From an uncultured Collinsella sp. (GTDB lineage: Bacteria > Actinomycetota > Coriobacteriia > Coriobacteriales > Coriobacteriaceae), in contig UQXA01000001.1 of the NCBI GenBank assembly GCA_900544865.1, positions 62,001 through 126,000 of the forward strand: 64,000 nucleotides of DNA, written 5' to 3'. A model generated the notes under the pieces. It had not been told where the DNA came from, made no database searches, and saw only the letters and a program-made list of their open reading frames with translations. Of this stretch, positions 43,438 through 52,909 are shown piece after piece. Made by a program: the position numbers and the translations under genes. Positions within the stretch are counted from its first letter, which is position 1; each line of letters begins with the position of its first letter.

Positions 43438-44586
43438 ATGGCCAAGAATTCAGGTCCCGTACGTACCGTTCATGCTCGCACGACGGGTAAAGAGCGCGAT
43501 GAGATGATCGCCACCACCAAGGCCGAGATCGAGAAGAAATTCGGCCAGGGTTCCATCATGAGGTACGGCGACGGTGGCCCCGAGCTCGAGGTCGAGGCCA
43601 TCCCTACGGGCGCTCTGGCACTCGATGCCGCTCTGGGTATCGGCGGTGTGCCGCGCGGTCGAATCGTCGAGATCTACGGTCCCGAGTCCTCCGGTAAGAC
43701 GACGCTTTCGCTCGAGATCTTGGCCGAGGCCCAGGCAATGGGTGGCGTTGTGGCATTTATCGATGCCGAGCACGCGCTCGATCCCACGTATGCCGCGCGC
43801 ATCGGCGTGGATATCGACGAGGTACTCATTTCCCAGCCCGATACGGGTGAGCAGGCGCTCGAGATTGTTGACATGCTTGTGCGTTCTGGTGCCATCGATG
43901 CCATCGTTGTCGACTCCGTCGCCGCGCTGACCCCGCGTGCCGAGATCGAGGGAGAAATTGGCGACACTACGGTCGGTCTTCAGGCTCGCCTGATGAGCCA
44001 GGCGCTCCGCAAGCTCGCCGGCTCGCTGTCCAAGTCCAACACGACGTGCATCTTCATTAACCAGCTGCGTGAGAAGATCGGCGTCATGTTCGGCAACCCC
44101 GAGACCACGACGGGCGGCCGCGCCCTTAAGTTCTTCTCTTCGGTGCGTATCGACATTCGCCGTATCGACAGCATTAAGCTTAAGGACGAGGTTATCGGTA
44201 ACCGCGTGCGCGCCAAGGTCGTTAAGAACAAGGTGGCAGCTCCGTTCCGTTCTGCTGAGTTCGACATCATGTACGGTACGGGCATCTCTAAGGAGGGCTC
44301 AATTCTGGACATGGCTGTCGAGTGCGGCATCTGTAAGAAGATGGGCTCCTGGTTTGCCTATGGCGAGGACAAGCTCGGCAACGGTCGCGAGGCCGCCAAG
44401 GCTTTCCTGCGCGAACACCCCGATTGCGCCGACGAGATTGAGCATAAGGTTCGCCTTGCCTGCGGACTTGAATTTGATGACGATGCTCCGTCCGAGGTCG
44501 AGCTGACCGATCAGCCTGCGCCTGAGGAGTTTGATGAGCTTTACGCCATCGATGGTTCCGCTATGCTCGATGATGACGACGAGTAG
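43438..44586 (+). CDS. recA: Recombinase RecA
   Basis: Strand-exchange protein and SOS co-protease. 382 residues: a somewhat long N-terminal part before MIATTKAEIEKKFGQG, Walker A GPESSGKTT, Walker B in IDAIVVDSVAAL, L1/L2 loops and an acidic C-terminus. AAGAGGAGG precedes the ATG. Upstream are a LexA box and six 11-bp-phased motifs. recX follows after 11 nt. Confidence 0.97.
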   Translation: MAKNSGPVRTVHARTTGKERDEMIATTKAEIEKKFGQGSIMRYGDGGPELEVEAIPTGALALDAALGIGGVPRGRIVEIYGPESSGKTTLSLEILAEAQAMGGVVAFIDAEHALDPTYAARIGVDIDEVLISQPDTGEQALEIVDMLVRSGAIDAIVVDSVAALTPRAEIEGEIGDTTVGLQARLMSQALRKLAGSLSKSNTTCIFINQLREKIGVMFGNPETTTGGRALKFFSSVRIDIRRIDSIKLKDEVIGNRVRAKVVKNKVAAPFRSAEFDIMYGTGISKEGSILDMAVECGICKKMGSWFAYGEDKLGNGREAAKAFLREHPDCADEIEHKVRLACGLEFDDDAPSEVELTDQPAPEEFDELYAIDGSAMLDDDDE

Positions 44587-44597
44587 CGGTTACGCTC

Positions 44598-45290
44598 ATG
44601 TCGTATACGGTGACCGAGGCCACGGTCGTCTTTCCCGATAAGAAGGCGGCCTCCTCGTTCTCGAGCGGGTATGCGTCCAAAAAGCCTTGCGCACATATCG
44701 ATTGTGAGCTTGAAGACGGTTTTGAGCGGTCCATTTGGATTCCCGTGCGGGTCGCGCGCCTGTATGTCAAAAACCGCCCCGATCTTCCCTGTGATTGGGA
44801 CAACTTTCGTGAGGCGGTGCAGATCATCGAGCGTAAATGTGCACTTACCATGGTGACCGAGATGTTATCGCGCCGCGACCATGCGACGGGTGAGGTCCGT
44901 GACAAGCTGGCTCGCTACGGTTTTCACCAGCCCGCGATCGATTTCGCCGTCGAGCGCGCCACCGAGTATCGCTTTTTAGACGAGAACCGCTTTTGCTCGT
45001 ACTTTATCGAGGAACGCAAGCGGCGTGGTTGGGGACAGCGTAAAATCGAGACCGAGCTCAAGCGCCGTCATGTCGTGCTCGATGACATTCCCGGTTATCC
45101 CGAGGATTATTTTGCCGTCGAAGACGATTTGGCGCGTGCGTCAGCCCTGCTCGCCAAGCGGCGTGTTCCAGAGACGCGCGGATTCGAAAAACTGGTTCGG
45201 TTTTTGATGGGCAAGGGCTTCTCGTATCACATCGCCGCCGATGCCGTTAAGGCACGTCTAGATGCCGAACGCGAGGAATGTACGGTTTAG
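44598..45290 (+). CDS. recX: Regulatory protein RecX
   Basis: Binds RecA filaments and limits their activity. 230 residues, within the range for long RecX. About 75 N-terminal residues of unclear type precede the three-helix repeats, recognisable in MLSRRDHATGEVRDKLARYGF and FIEERKRRGWGQRKIETELKRR. It directly follows recA and probably shares its SOS control. Confidence 0.88.
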   Translation: MSYTVTEATVVFPDKKAASSFSSGYASKKPCAHIDCELEDGFERSIWIPVRVARLYVKNRPDLPCDWDNFREAVQIIERKCALTMVTEMLSRRDHATGEVRDKLARYGFHQPAIDFAVERATEYRFLDENRFCSYFIEERKRRGWGQRKIETELKRRHVVLDDIPGYPEDYFAVEDDLARASALLAKRRVPETRGFEKLVRFLMGKGFSYHIAADAVKARLDAEREECTV

Positions 45291-45352
45291 GCGTATGCGT
45301 TATGTGGCCCTGCCGTTCACCGCGTTTTAGCCGCCGTGCCGGGGCCATTTAT

Positions 45353-45381
45353 TTGACAGTTGTTGTGGTTCAACGTACGAT
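45353..45381 (+). promoter_or_regulatory. Promoter of rny
   Basis: TTGACA, 17-nt spacer, TACGAT: a near-consensus housekeeping promoter about 160 nt before the gene. Confidence 0.75.
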
Positions 45382-45486
45382 AAACACTGTCATTTGCTTT
45401 GTGATATGTGCTCATCTGTGATGAGTTTGTTTATATGTTTATCTGTATCCGACCCGCATAAGCTGCGCCCATATTACTCAAATGTC

Positions 45487-45518
45487 GCGAGCCGTTCGTA
45501 AGGACGGTTCGCTTTGTT
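45487..45518 (+). promoter_or_regulatory. Hairpin in the rny leader
   Basis: GCGAGCCGT pairs with ACGGTTCGC (one G-U pair), followed by TTTGTTGT. It could be an attenuator or an RNA-stability element controlling rny. Confidence 0.4.
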
Positions 45519-45547
45519 GTGTAACGAATCCATAAAAAGGAGTGAGC

Positions 45548-47098
45548 ATGCCTATCATCGCAGCGCTCGTTGGCATCGTTTTGGGTGCCATCGCCGCCAT
45601 TGCCTACATGCGCACCGCCAAGCAGGGTAGTCTTCACGAGGCCGACGAAAAGATTCAGTCGGCACACGCACAGGCTGAGTCCCTGATCGGTGATGCAAAG
45701 CGTCAGGCCGAGACCCTCAAAAAAGAGGCTCTGCTTGAGGCTAAAGAGGAGATCATCAAGAACAAGCAGGCCGCCGAGGCCGAGGACAAGCAGCGTAAGA
45801 ACGAGATTCGTACGCTCGAGAACCGCGTGATGCAGCGCGAGGAATCCCTCGATCGACGCAACGACGCTCTCGACAAGCGCGAGCATCAGCTGTCCAGCCA
45901 GGCCGGTCAGGTCGAGAAGCGCTCCCGTGAGCTCGAGGAGCTCTGCGCAAAGCAGACCTCCGAGCTCGAGCGTATTGCCGACCTTACCCGCGAGGACGCC
46001 CACAAGGAACTCCTCGATAAGGTTCGCGGCGAGGTCACCCACGAGGCCGCCACGATCATTCGCGAGTCCGAGCAGCAGGTTCGCGCCGAGTGCCACAAGA
46101 CCGCCCAGGAGATTCTGTCCCTGGCGATTCAGCGCTGCGCTGCCGACCACACTGCCGAGGTCACCGTTACCTCCGTGCACATTCCCTCCGATGACCTCAA
46201 GGGCCGTATCATCGGTCGCGAGGGTCGCAACATCCGGACCTTCGAGCAGGTTTCCGGCGTCAACCTCGTTATCGACGACACGCCCGAGACCGTCGTTCTT
46301 TCGAGCTTCGACCCGGTCCGTCGTGAGACCGCCCGTGTCGCCCTCGAGAACCTCATCGCCGACGGCCGCATTCACCCTGCCCGCATCGAGGAGATGTATC
46401 ACAAGGCTGCCGACCTGGTTCAGCAGCGCGTGCGCGAGGCTGGCGAGCAGGCTGCCTTCGATACCGGCATCCACGATCTGCACCCTGAGATCGTCAAGAC
46501 CCTTGGTGCCCTGCGCTACCGTACCTCGTTTGGTCAGAACGTGCTTCAGCACTCCCTCGAGGTCTCTGATCTGTGCGGCGTGATGGCTTCCGAGCTTGGC
46601 CTGGACGTTGTGACCGCCAAGCGCGCCGGCCTGCTACACGACCTGGGCAAGGCAATCGACCACGACGTCGAGGGCCCGCATGCCGTCATCGGCGCCGAGC
46701 TTGCCCGCCGTTATGGCGAGAAGCCCGTTATCGTCCACGCTATCGAGGCTCACCATGCCGATGTCGACCCCAACACGGTGCTCGATGTCCTGGTGCAGGC
46801 CGCCGATGCTGTCTCTGCCTCTCGCCCCGGTGCCCGTCGCGAGTCTGCCGAGAACTACATCAAGCGCCTTGAGAAGCTCGAGGAGATCGCCAACTCCCAT
46901 GACGGCGTCGAGCGTACCTATGCCATGCAGGCTGGTCGCGAGGTCCACGTCATGGTTCAGCCGGACAAGATCTCCGATGCCCAGTCCACGGTTCTGGCTC
47001 ACGATATCGCCCATCAGATCGAGGAAGAGATGGAGTATCCCGGTCAGGTGCGCGTCGTCGTGATTCGCGAGAGCCGCGCTGTCGATATCGCTAAATAA
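45548..47098 (+). CDS. rny: Ribonuclease Y
   Basis: A membrane-bound endoribonuclease that starts mRNA decay. 516 residues: one N-terminal membrane helix (IAALVGIVLGAIAAIAYM), a long coiled coil (about 30-205), KH domain (GRIIGREGRNIRTFEQ) and HD domain (LLHDLGKAIDHD). ATG 45548 is preferred over the GTG two codons upstream, as AAGGAG overlaps the latter. It has its own promoter. The next gene starts one base after its stop. Confidence 0.96.
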   Translation: MPIIAALVGIVLGAIAAIAYMRTAKQGSLHEADEKIQSAHAQAESLIGDAKRQAETLKKEALLEAKEEIIKNKQAAEAEDKQRKNEIRTLENRVMQREESLDRRNDALDKREHQLSSQAGQVEKRSRELEELCAKQTSELERIADLTREDAHKELLDKVRGEVTHEAATIIRESEQQVRAECHKTAQEILSLAIQRCAADHTAEVTVTSVHIPSDDLKGRIIGREGRNIRTFEQVSGVNLVIDDTPETVVLSSFDPVRRETARVALENLIADGRIHPARIEEMYHKAADLVQQRVREAGEQAAFDTGIHDLHPEIVKTLGALRYRTSFGQNVLQHSLEVSDLCGVMASELGLDVVTAKRAGLLHDLGKAIDHDVEGPHAVIGAELARRYGEKPVIVHAIEAHHADVDPNTVLDVLVQAADAVSASRPGARRESAENYIKRLEKLEEIANSHDGVERTYAMQAGREVHVMVQPDKISDAQSTVLAHDIAHQIEEEMEYPGQVRVVVIRESRAVDIAK

Positions 47099-47099
47099 C

Positions 47100-48185
47100 A
47101 TGAGCGACGCGAACGAGCTCATCTCATTTATCGCGTCGATGTCGGGGGAGGGCAACCTTCGCGTCGAGGAGAACCTTGGCGAGGGGTATGTCCGCCTCCG
47201 CGTTTCGGAGGCCGAGCGGCGCCAGGCAAAGCACGACATTCAGCATGTCGAGGATATCGTCATCGAAATGCTCCGTAATGCTCGCGATGCCGGCGCCGAC
47301 AAGGTCTATCTCGCCACGACCAAGGAAGATGGCGTCCGGACGCTTGTCTTTCTGGATAACGGCTCGGGTGTTCCGCAGGATATGCAAGAGCGAATCTTCG
47401 ATGCTCGCGTTACCTCAAAGCTCGAGAGCATGAAGATGGACCGTTGGGGCGTTCACGGTCGTGGCATGGCATTGTTTTCGATCAAGCAGAACACCGACGA
47501 GGCCCGTGTGGTCACGTCCGGCGTCGATCTTGGTTCAGCCTTTAAGGTGAGCGTTGCAGCCGACCGCCTCAGTGAGCGTGCCGATCAGTCCAGCTGGCCC
47601 CAGGCCGTCAAGGATGAGGACGGACGTTATGTCTGTGCTCGCGGTCCGCATAATATTATTCGCGCTGCTTGTGAGTTTGCGCTCGAGGAGTTGCGTGGTT
47701 GCGATGTCTATCTTGGTTCTCCGTCTGAGATTGCCGCGACCCTTTATGCTCAGGCGTCAAGTCGGCTCGATACGTCTCGTCTCCTGTTCATTGACGACGA
47801 GAGCGAGCTTCCGGTTGTCGATCGTTTAGGCCTTGCCTCCGATGCCGAGGACTTTATCCGTATCTGCTCGGGTTTGGGCCTTGAGATGTCCGAGCGCACG
47901 GCACATCGCATTTTGGCAGGGCAGATTAAGCCCGTTCGCGGTGTGACCGCGCGTCTGCTGCGCGAACGTGATTCGTCCTCGCATGCGCCGGCTCCTGTCG
48001 ATCTCGCGAAGGATCGTCGCGGGCTACGTATTGCCAAGGATGACATGGCACAGTTTTCGCGTGCTGTGGAGCGCGACTTTAATGACCTTGCCGCCCGGTA
48101 CTATCTCAACCTTTGCGGCGACCCTAAGATTCGCGTTTCGCGTGATCGAATTACCGTGACCTTCGATCTTGCCAAAGAGGAATAG
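47100..48185 (+). CDS. Stand-alone GHKL ATPase-domain protein
   Basis: 361 residues, not assigned to a known function. The first half is a GHKL (Hsp90/histidine kinase/MutL) ATP-binding fold: N-box VEDIVIEMLRNARDAGAD (E57, N60), G1 box FLDNGSG (86-90) and G2 box WGVHGRGMALFS (116-125). The second half resembles no domain I know. There is no phospho-acceptor histidine region and no membrane helix, so it is not an ordinary sensor kinase. It starts one base after rny and is followed by spoVS, suggesting a joint role. Confidence 0.75.
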   Translation: MSDANELISFIASMSGEGNLRVEENLGEGYVRLRVSEAERRQAKHDIQHVEDIVIEMLRNARDAGADKVYLATTKEDGVRTLVFLDNGSGVPQDMQERIFDARVTSKLESMKMDRWGVHGRGMALFSIKQNTDEARVVTSGVDLGSAFKVSVAADRLSERADQSSWPQAVKDEDGRYVCARGPHNIIRAACEFALEELRGCDVYLGSPSEIAATLYAQASSRLDTSRLLFIDDESELPVVDRLGLASDAEDFIRICSGLGLEMSERTAHRILAGQIKPVRGVTARLLRERDSSSHAPAPVDLAKDRRGLRIAKDDMAQFSRAVERDFNDLAARYYLNLCGDPKIRVSRDRITVTFDLAKEE

Positions 48186-48259
48186 TGCCTTTACCGAGTC
48201 CACTCGGTACGATACAGTTATTGCAGTTAAAACGTACTTTTAAACGCAGGAGTTTCTTC

Positions 48260-48577
48260 ATGGAGTGCCTGAAGGTATCAAGCAAATCATCGCCCGCGTC
48301 CGTTGCCGGCGCCATCGCCGGCATGGTCAAGGATGGTGTACCCGTCAACATCCAGTGTGTCGGCGCCGGTGCTGTCAACCAGGCCATTAAGGCCGTGGCT
48401 ATCGCGCGCGGTTTTTTGATTCCAACCGGTTTTGATATTTCCTGCGCGCCCGTGTTCTCCGACATCCTCATTAACGGGGAGTCGCGCACGGCCATCCGCC
48501 TTTCTATCTACGTTCACCAAATCAATCGAGCTGCTATGGATAACGTCGTCATGGATGACGTTAAGCCTGTGGCATAG
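48260..48577 (+). CDS. spoVS: Stage V sporulation protein S family protein
   Basis: A small Alba-like protein probably binding nucleic acid. 105 residues, near the 86 of Bacillus SpoVS, with the highly conserved core LKVSSKSSPASVAGAIAGM and GAGAVNQAIKAVAIARGF. GCAGGAG precedes the ATG. A perfect small hairpin (TACCGAG/CTCGGTA, 48192-48209) lies between it and the GHKL gene. Non-sporulating bacteria also carry this family; the link to rny is common in Gram-positives. Confidence 0.92.
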   Translation: MECLKVSSKSSPASVAGAIAGMVKDGVPVNIQCVGAGAVNQAIKAVAIARGFLIPTGFDISCAPVFSDILINGESRTAIRLSIYVHQINRAAMDNVVMDDVKPVA

Positions 48578-48616
48578 CTTCTGCTTGCCTCGTTTCGCTC
48601 CCCATCGTTAGGACTT

Positions 48617-49993
48617 ATGCACATGGACCAGCGTTCCGTACGCGATATTCTTGCCGGTAAAACCTACTTTATCCGCACCTTTGGCTGCCAGATGAATCAG
48701 CACGACTCCGAGCGTGTGAGTGGCCTGCTTGATTCGTATGGCTGCCTCATGGCGCTCGATCCCGAGCATGCCGATATCGTTGTGTTCATGACGTGCTGTG
48801 TGCGCGAGGCTGCCGATACGCGCCTGTACGGTCAGTGCAATTCCTGTAAAAGCCTGCCGCCTTCGCCTTCGGGCGAGCGCGTGGTTGCCGTGGGCGGCTG
48901 TATCGCGCAGCGCGATGGCGAGGGTCTGCTCACCAACGTCGATAACGTCAATGTCATCTTTGGCACGCATTCCATCGCACATGTGGCCGAGCTCATTGCC
49001 GAGGCGTTCCTGGACGGCAAGCGTCATATCCGCACCAATGAGCATGAGGATACGGATGCCATGAGCATGCCGTGGCATCGCGAGACCCAGTATCACGCCT
49101 GGGTGCCCATCATGACGGGCTGCAATAACTTCTGCACCTACTGCATCGTGCCGTACGTGCGCGGTCGCGAAAAGAGCCGCCCCTTCGAGGAAATTGTCGA
49201 CGAGGTGACCGGTTTGGTGCGCCAGGGCGTGCGTGAGATTACGCTGCTGGGCCAAAACGTTAACTCATATGGTCGCGATCTGTTTGGCAAGCCGCGTTTT
49301 GCCGATCTGCTGCGTGCCGCGGGCGATACGGGTGTGGAGCGCATCTTCTTTACCTCTTCTCATCCTAAGGATCTGCTGCCCGAGACCATCGACGCCATGG
49401 CCGAGACGCCTGCCGTCATGCCGCAGCTTCACTTGGCCGTTCAGTCGGGCTCCACGCGTATCCTCAAAGAGATGAATCGCCGTTATACACGCGAGGACTA
49501 TCTGGGCCTGGTCGATCGCATTCGCAACCGCATGCCCGATATCGCGCTCTCGACCGATATTATCGTTGGATTCCCGGGCGAGACTGAAGAAGACTTTGAG
49601 CAGACGCTCTCACTTGCCGAGACGGTCCGCTATGCTCAGGCCTATACCTTCATCTATTCCAAGCGCGCCGGTACTCCGGCCGCAGAGATTGACGATCCCA
49701 CGCCGCATGAGGTTATTCTCGAGCGTTTCAACCGCCTGGTTAAGGTTATCGAGACTACGGCTCACGAGTATAACCAGGGTGAGCTTCATACTGTGGTGCC
49801 GGCGCTCATTGAGGGAACGAGTAAAAAGAACGACGCGGTCCTGCTGGGCAAGAGTCCCAAGAATCAGACCGTGCATGCGCCTATCCCCGAGGGTTACAGC
49901 ATCGATCAGTTTGTTGGCAAGATCGTTGATGTTGACGTTGACATTGCCAAGACCTGGTATTTGTCCGGCTCCGTTGTGGGCGAGCCGCGCTAA
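48617..49993 (+). CDS. miaB: tRNA i6A37 methylthiotransferase MiaB
   Basis: A radical SAM enzyme adding a methylthio group to i6A37, after MiaA. 458 residues: MTTase domain (TFGCQMNQHDSE, CCVREAAD), radical SAM core (CNNFCTYCIVPYVRGREKSR) and TRAM domain. The FGCQMN signature identifies MiaB. ATG 48617 or 48623 may be used. It overlaps miaA by one base, so the two successive enzymes are coupled. Confidence 0.96.
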   Translation: MHMDQRSVRDILAGKTYFIRTFGCQMNQHDSERVSGLLDSYGCLMALDPEHADIVVFMTCCVREAADTRLYGQCNSCKSLPPSPSGERVVAVGGCIAQRDGEGLLTNVDNVNVIFGTHSIAHVAELIAEAFLDGKRHIRTNEHEDTDAMSMPWHRETQYHAWVPIMTGCNNFCTYCIVPYVRGREKSRPFEEIVDEVTGLVRQGVREITLLGQNVNSYGRDLFGKPRFADLLRAAGDTGVERIFFTSSHPKDLLPETIDAMAETPAVMPQLHLAVQSGSTRILKEMNRRYTREDYLGLVDRIRNRMPDIALSTDIIVGFPGETEEDFEQTLSLAETVRYAQAYTFIYSKRAGTPAAEIDDPTPHEVILERFNRLVKVIETTAHEYNQGELHTVVPALIEGTSKKNDAVLLGKSPKNQTVHAPIPEGYSIDQFVGKIVDVDVDIAKTWYLSGSVVGEPR

Positions 49994-50931
49994 TGGTTTC
50001 TCCCAGGGCAGGTCTTTCCGCCGTTGCGATCGTCGGTCCGACGGCGGTTGGTAAGAGTGATGTTGCCGACCGTTTGGCAGCTCGTCTTTCGTCCGAAGTG
50101 CTGTCGTGCGATGCGATGCAAATCTATCGCGGCATGGACATCGGTACCGCAAAGATGGCGCCCGATGAGTGTACGGCGCCGCTGCGTCTTGTCGACATTG
50201 TAGAGCCGGGTGTGGCATATTCTGCTGCGCTTTATCAGGCTGACGCTCGCGCGCATGTTGAGCGCTTGCTTGGCGAGGGCCGCCTGCCGGTGTTTTGCGG
50301 GGGTACGGGGCTGTATCTCAAGGCCGCCCTCGATGAGATGGACTTTCCCTCGGGTGAACTTGAGGACGATCGCCGTGCGGGCTATCAGGAGCTTGCCGAG
50401 CGTATTGGCGAGGAAGAACTGCATGCCCTGCTTGCCGAGCGCGACCCAGAATCTGCTGCTGTTATTCATCCCCATAACGTGCGCCGTGTGATTCGTGCGC
50501 TCGAGATGCATGATGATGGTATCTCCTACGCGCAGCAAAAGTCGCAGTTTAGTGTTCCGCGCGAGCATTATCACGCTCTGTGGTTTGGTCTGACGCGTAA
50601 TCGCGAGGTGCTCTACGAGCGCATTAATCTGCGCGTCGATCTGATGTTTGAGCAGGGTCTTGTCGATGAGGTCCGCGGTCTTATGGGCCAGGGGCTGGGA
50701 GATGCCCTGACGTCGATGCAGGCAATTGGCTATAAAGAGATCATCGATGCTTTCAATGGTGTGACGAGCATGGATGAGGCTCGCGAACTCATCAAGATGC
50801 GTTCGCGTCGTTATGCCAAGCGTCAGCTTTCGTGGTTTAAGCGCGATGACCGTATCGTGTGGTTTGATATGGATGAATGTACGATCGATGAGGTCGTTGC
50901 TGATATCCTGCATCGTATTGAGGCTGCCTAA
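49993..50931 (+). CDS. miaA: tRNA dimethylallyltransferase
   Basis: Transfers an isoprenyl group to A37 of tRNAs reading UNN codons. 312 residues with the P-loop GPTAVGKSDVA, SCDAMQIYRGMDIGTAK and GGTGLYLKA. The ATG overlaps the miaB stop (TAATG), and its own stop overlaps the hflX ATG in the same way. Confidence 0.96.
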   Translation: MVSPRAGLSAVAIVGPTAVGKSDVADRLAARLSSEVLSCDAMQIYRGMDIGTAKMAPDECTAPLRLVDIVEPGVAYSAALYQADARAHVERLLGEGRLPVFCGGTGLYLKAALDEMDFPSGELEDDRRAGYQELAERIGEEELHALLAERDPESAAVIHPHNVRRVIRALEMHDDGISYAQQKSQFSVPREHYHALWFGLTRNREVLYERINLRVDLMFEQGLVDEVRGLMGQGLGDALTSMQAIGYKEIIDAFNGVTSMDEARELIKMRSRRYAKRQLSWFKRDDRIVWFDMDECTIDEVVADILHRIEAA

Positions 50932-52220
50932 TGGCCCGTTTTCCCCTTGTTCCCACGTCGCCCGAGCCCGAGCGTGCCATTTTGGTTGGTGTTGAGTGGC
51001 GCGACAATGCATGGCCACTCGATCGATCGCTCGATGAGCTGGAGCGCCTTGCCCATACGGCTGGTGCCCAGTGCGTGGCTCGCTTGTCTCAGCGTTTGGT
51101 AAAGCCGTATCCTAAATCGTTTATCGGTTCCGGTAAGGTTGAAGAGCTGTGCGGCCTGGTGCATCGCATGGATGCCGATGTCGTTATTTTTGACGACGAC
51201 CTGACGCCCTCGCAGCAATCCTATTTGGAGAAAGCGGTGGGCGAGCCGGTAAAGATCATCGATCGTACGGCACTGATCTTGGATATCTTTGGCCTGCATG
51301 CTCAGACGCGTGAGGGACGCCTACAGGTACAGCTGGCACAGCTTCAATATCTGTTGCCTCGTCTGCGTGGCATGTGGAGCCATCTCGCCAAGGAGCAGAC
51401 GCGCGGCGGCATCGGCTCACGCTTTGGTCAGGGTGAAAGTCAGCTCGAGGTCGACCGTCGCCTCATTCGTAATAAGATTGCCGCGCTTCGTCGTGAGCTT
51501 AAGCAGGTTGAACAGCGTCGCGATGTCCAGTCCAAGAGCCGCATTGAGTCACCGGCGTTTCGCGTCGCGTTAGCCGGTTATACCAATGCCGGTAAATCGA
51601 CGTTGCTCAATTGCCTGACCGGCTCTACGGTACTTTCGCAGGACAAGCTGTTTGCTACGCTCGACCCGACGACGCGTTCGTATCGCCTGCCCGGCGGTCG
51701 CGGCATGACGATTACCGATACCGTCGGCTTTATTCAAAAGCTACCGCATGGTTTGGTCGATGCCTTTAAATCGACGCTGTCCGAGGTGTTGGGTGCCGAT
51801 CTAATTCTCAAAGTCGTAGATGCGTCTGACGAAGACTACGAGCGCCAGCTCAAGGCGGTCGATCGCGTTCTTGACGAGATCGGTGCCGGCGAGCGTTTGA
51901 CGCTTACGGTGTTCAATAAAATCGATCTTCTCGATAGCGTTGATCGATTGAGTTTCCGTCGTCGTTATCCGGAAGCCGTTCTGTTCTCGGCCCAGACGGG
52001 CGAGGGACTTGACGATCTCGTCGACCGTATTGCTCGTGAGGCGGCTGCCACCGATGTGTTGCTCTCTGCTGATATCCCGTATCGCGAGGGCGCCCTCATT
52101 ACGCTGGTGCATGAGCAGGGAACCCTTTTGCACGAGGAATATCTTGAGGACGGCGTTCGTATTGTGGCGAAGCTGCCGGCCCGTATCGCGCCGCGGCTCG
52201 AGCGTTATCGCACCGAGTAG
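50931..52220 (+). CDS. hflX: GTPase HflX
   Basis: A ribosome-binding GTPase that splits stalled or hibernating ribosomes. 429 residues: the N-terminal HflX domain with glycine-rich RGGIGSRFGQGES, then the G domain with ALAGYTNAGKSTLLN, DTVGFIQKLPH and NKIDLL. It ends the miaB-miaA-hflX operon. The last 16 bases overlap the end of the convergent membrane protein gene. Confidence 0.95.
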   Translation: MARFPLVPTSPEPERAILVGVEWRDNAWPLDRSLDELERLAHTAGAQCVARLSQRLVKPYPKSFIGSGKVEELCGLVHRMDADVVIFDDDLTPSQQSYLEKAVGEPVKIIDRTALILDIFGLHAQTREGRLQVQLAQLQYLLPRLRGMWSHLAKEQTRGGIGSRFGQGESQLEVDRRLIRNKIAALRRELKQVEQRRDVQSKSRIESPAFRVALAGYTNAGKSTLLNCLTGSTVLSQDKLFATLDPTTRSYRLPGGRGMTITDTVGFIQKLPHGLVDAFKSTLSEVLGADLILKVVDASDEDYERQLKAVDRVLDEIGAGERLTLTVFNKIDLLDSVDRLSFRRRYPEAVLFSAQTGEGLDDLVDRIAREAAATDVLLSADIPYREGALITLVHEQGTLLHEEYLEDGVRIVAKLPARIAPRLERYRTE

Positions 52221-52909
52221 ACGAGCTCCAAAATGCCCAGAATGATGGGCTGATGCAGCAGATAAAAGGGGAGTGCATGACGTCCAAGGCTGGCGAGCGC
52301 CGGCAGGGGGTTGGCGTAGGCCCAACTTGGGGCGGTCTTACCGATTCCCTGCGCTATGTGTGCGGCGAAGTATCCTGCAAGATACATAAAGATAAACGGG
52401 ATGATGGGGTAGTAATCACCTGAGATAAATCCAGGGCTCGGAAATCCTAGCCACGCCAGGTATGGGACAGGGTAGGTCGTTTTGGGGATGCTCCAGGTGA
52501 GGGCGAACAACACAAGGCATAGGGACATGCCCCATCTCGCGGAAATCTTCTTAAGGACGGGATTGGTCAACGCTACGATGCCGGTACATGCGGCCATACA
52601 GTAGATGATGCCAAAATTAACCGAATCGTCGACTGAGACAAGTGTTGTTGCCAACCAGACGACGAGTGCTGCTAAGGCGTATTTGGCGGCACGTTTGATA
52701 TTGTTGCGCGAAAGAGTGCACATCCAACCCGCGATAAACAAGAATACCCAGCTGATGCTGGCGCGCCAGATGTCTTGAAAGACAGTCTGGGTAAACCAGG
52801 GCATATCCCAACCGTACAGGTAGGCGAGATCGTAGCAAGCGTGAAAACCTGCCATTGAAATCATCGTAAACCCGCGGACGGTATCAAAGATGGTGATGCG
52901 TTTTTGCAT
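52205..52909 (-). CDS. Membrane protein of the HGSNAT/DUF1624 acyltransferase-like type
   Basis: 234 residues with about seven membrane helices. The start RITIFDTVRGFTMISM and the later FLFIAGWMCTLS and GRHALPFYLLHQP recall the heparan-alpha-glucosaminide N-acetyltransferase catalytic family, whose bacterial members are mostly unstudied. The substrate is unknown. Its ATG overlaps the lexA stop by one base (TAATG), so it is translated with lexA and should be SOS-induced. Its 3' end overlaps hflX by 16 bp, leaving no terminator between the convergent genes. Confidence 0.75.
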   Translation of the reverse strand: MQKRITIFDTVRGFTMISMAGFHACYDLAYLYGWDMPWFTQTVFQDIWRASISWVFLFIAGWMCTLSRNNIKRAAKYALAALVVWLATTLVSVDDSVNFGIIYCMAACTGIVALTNPVLKKISARWGMSLCLVLFALTWSIPKTTYPVPYLAWLGFPSPGFISGDYYPIIPFIFMYLAGYFAAHIAQGIGKTAPSWAYANPLPALASLGRHALPFYLLHQPIILGILELVYSVR

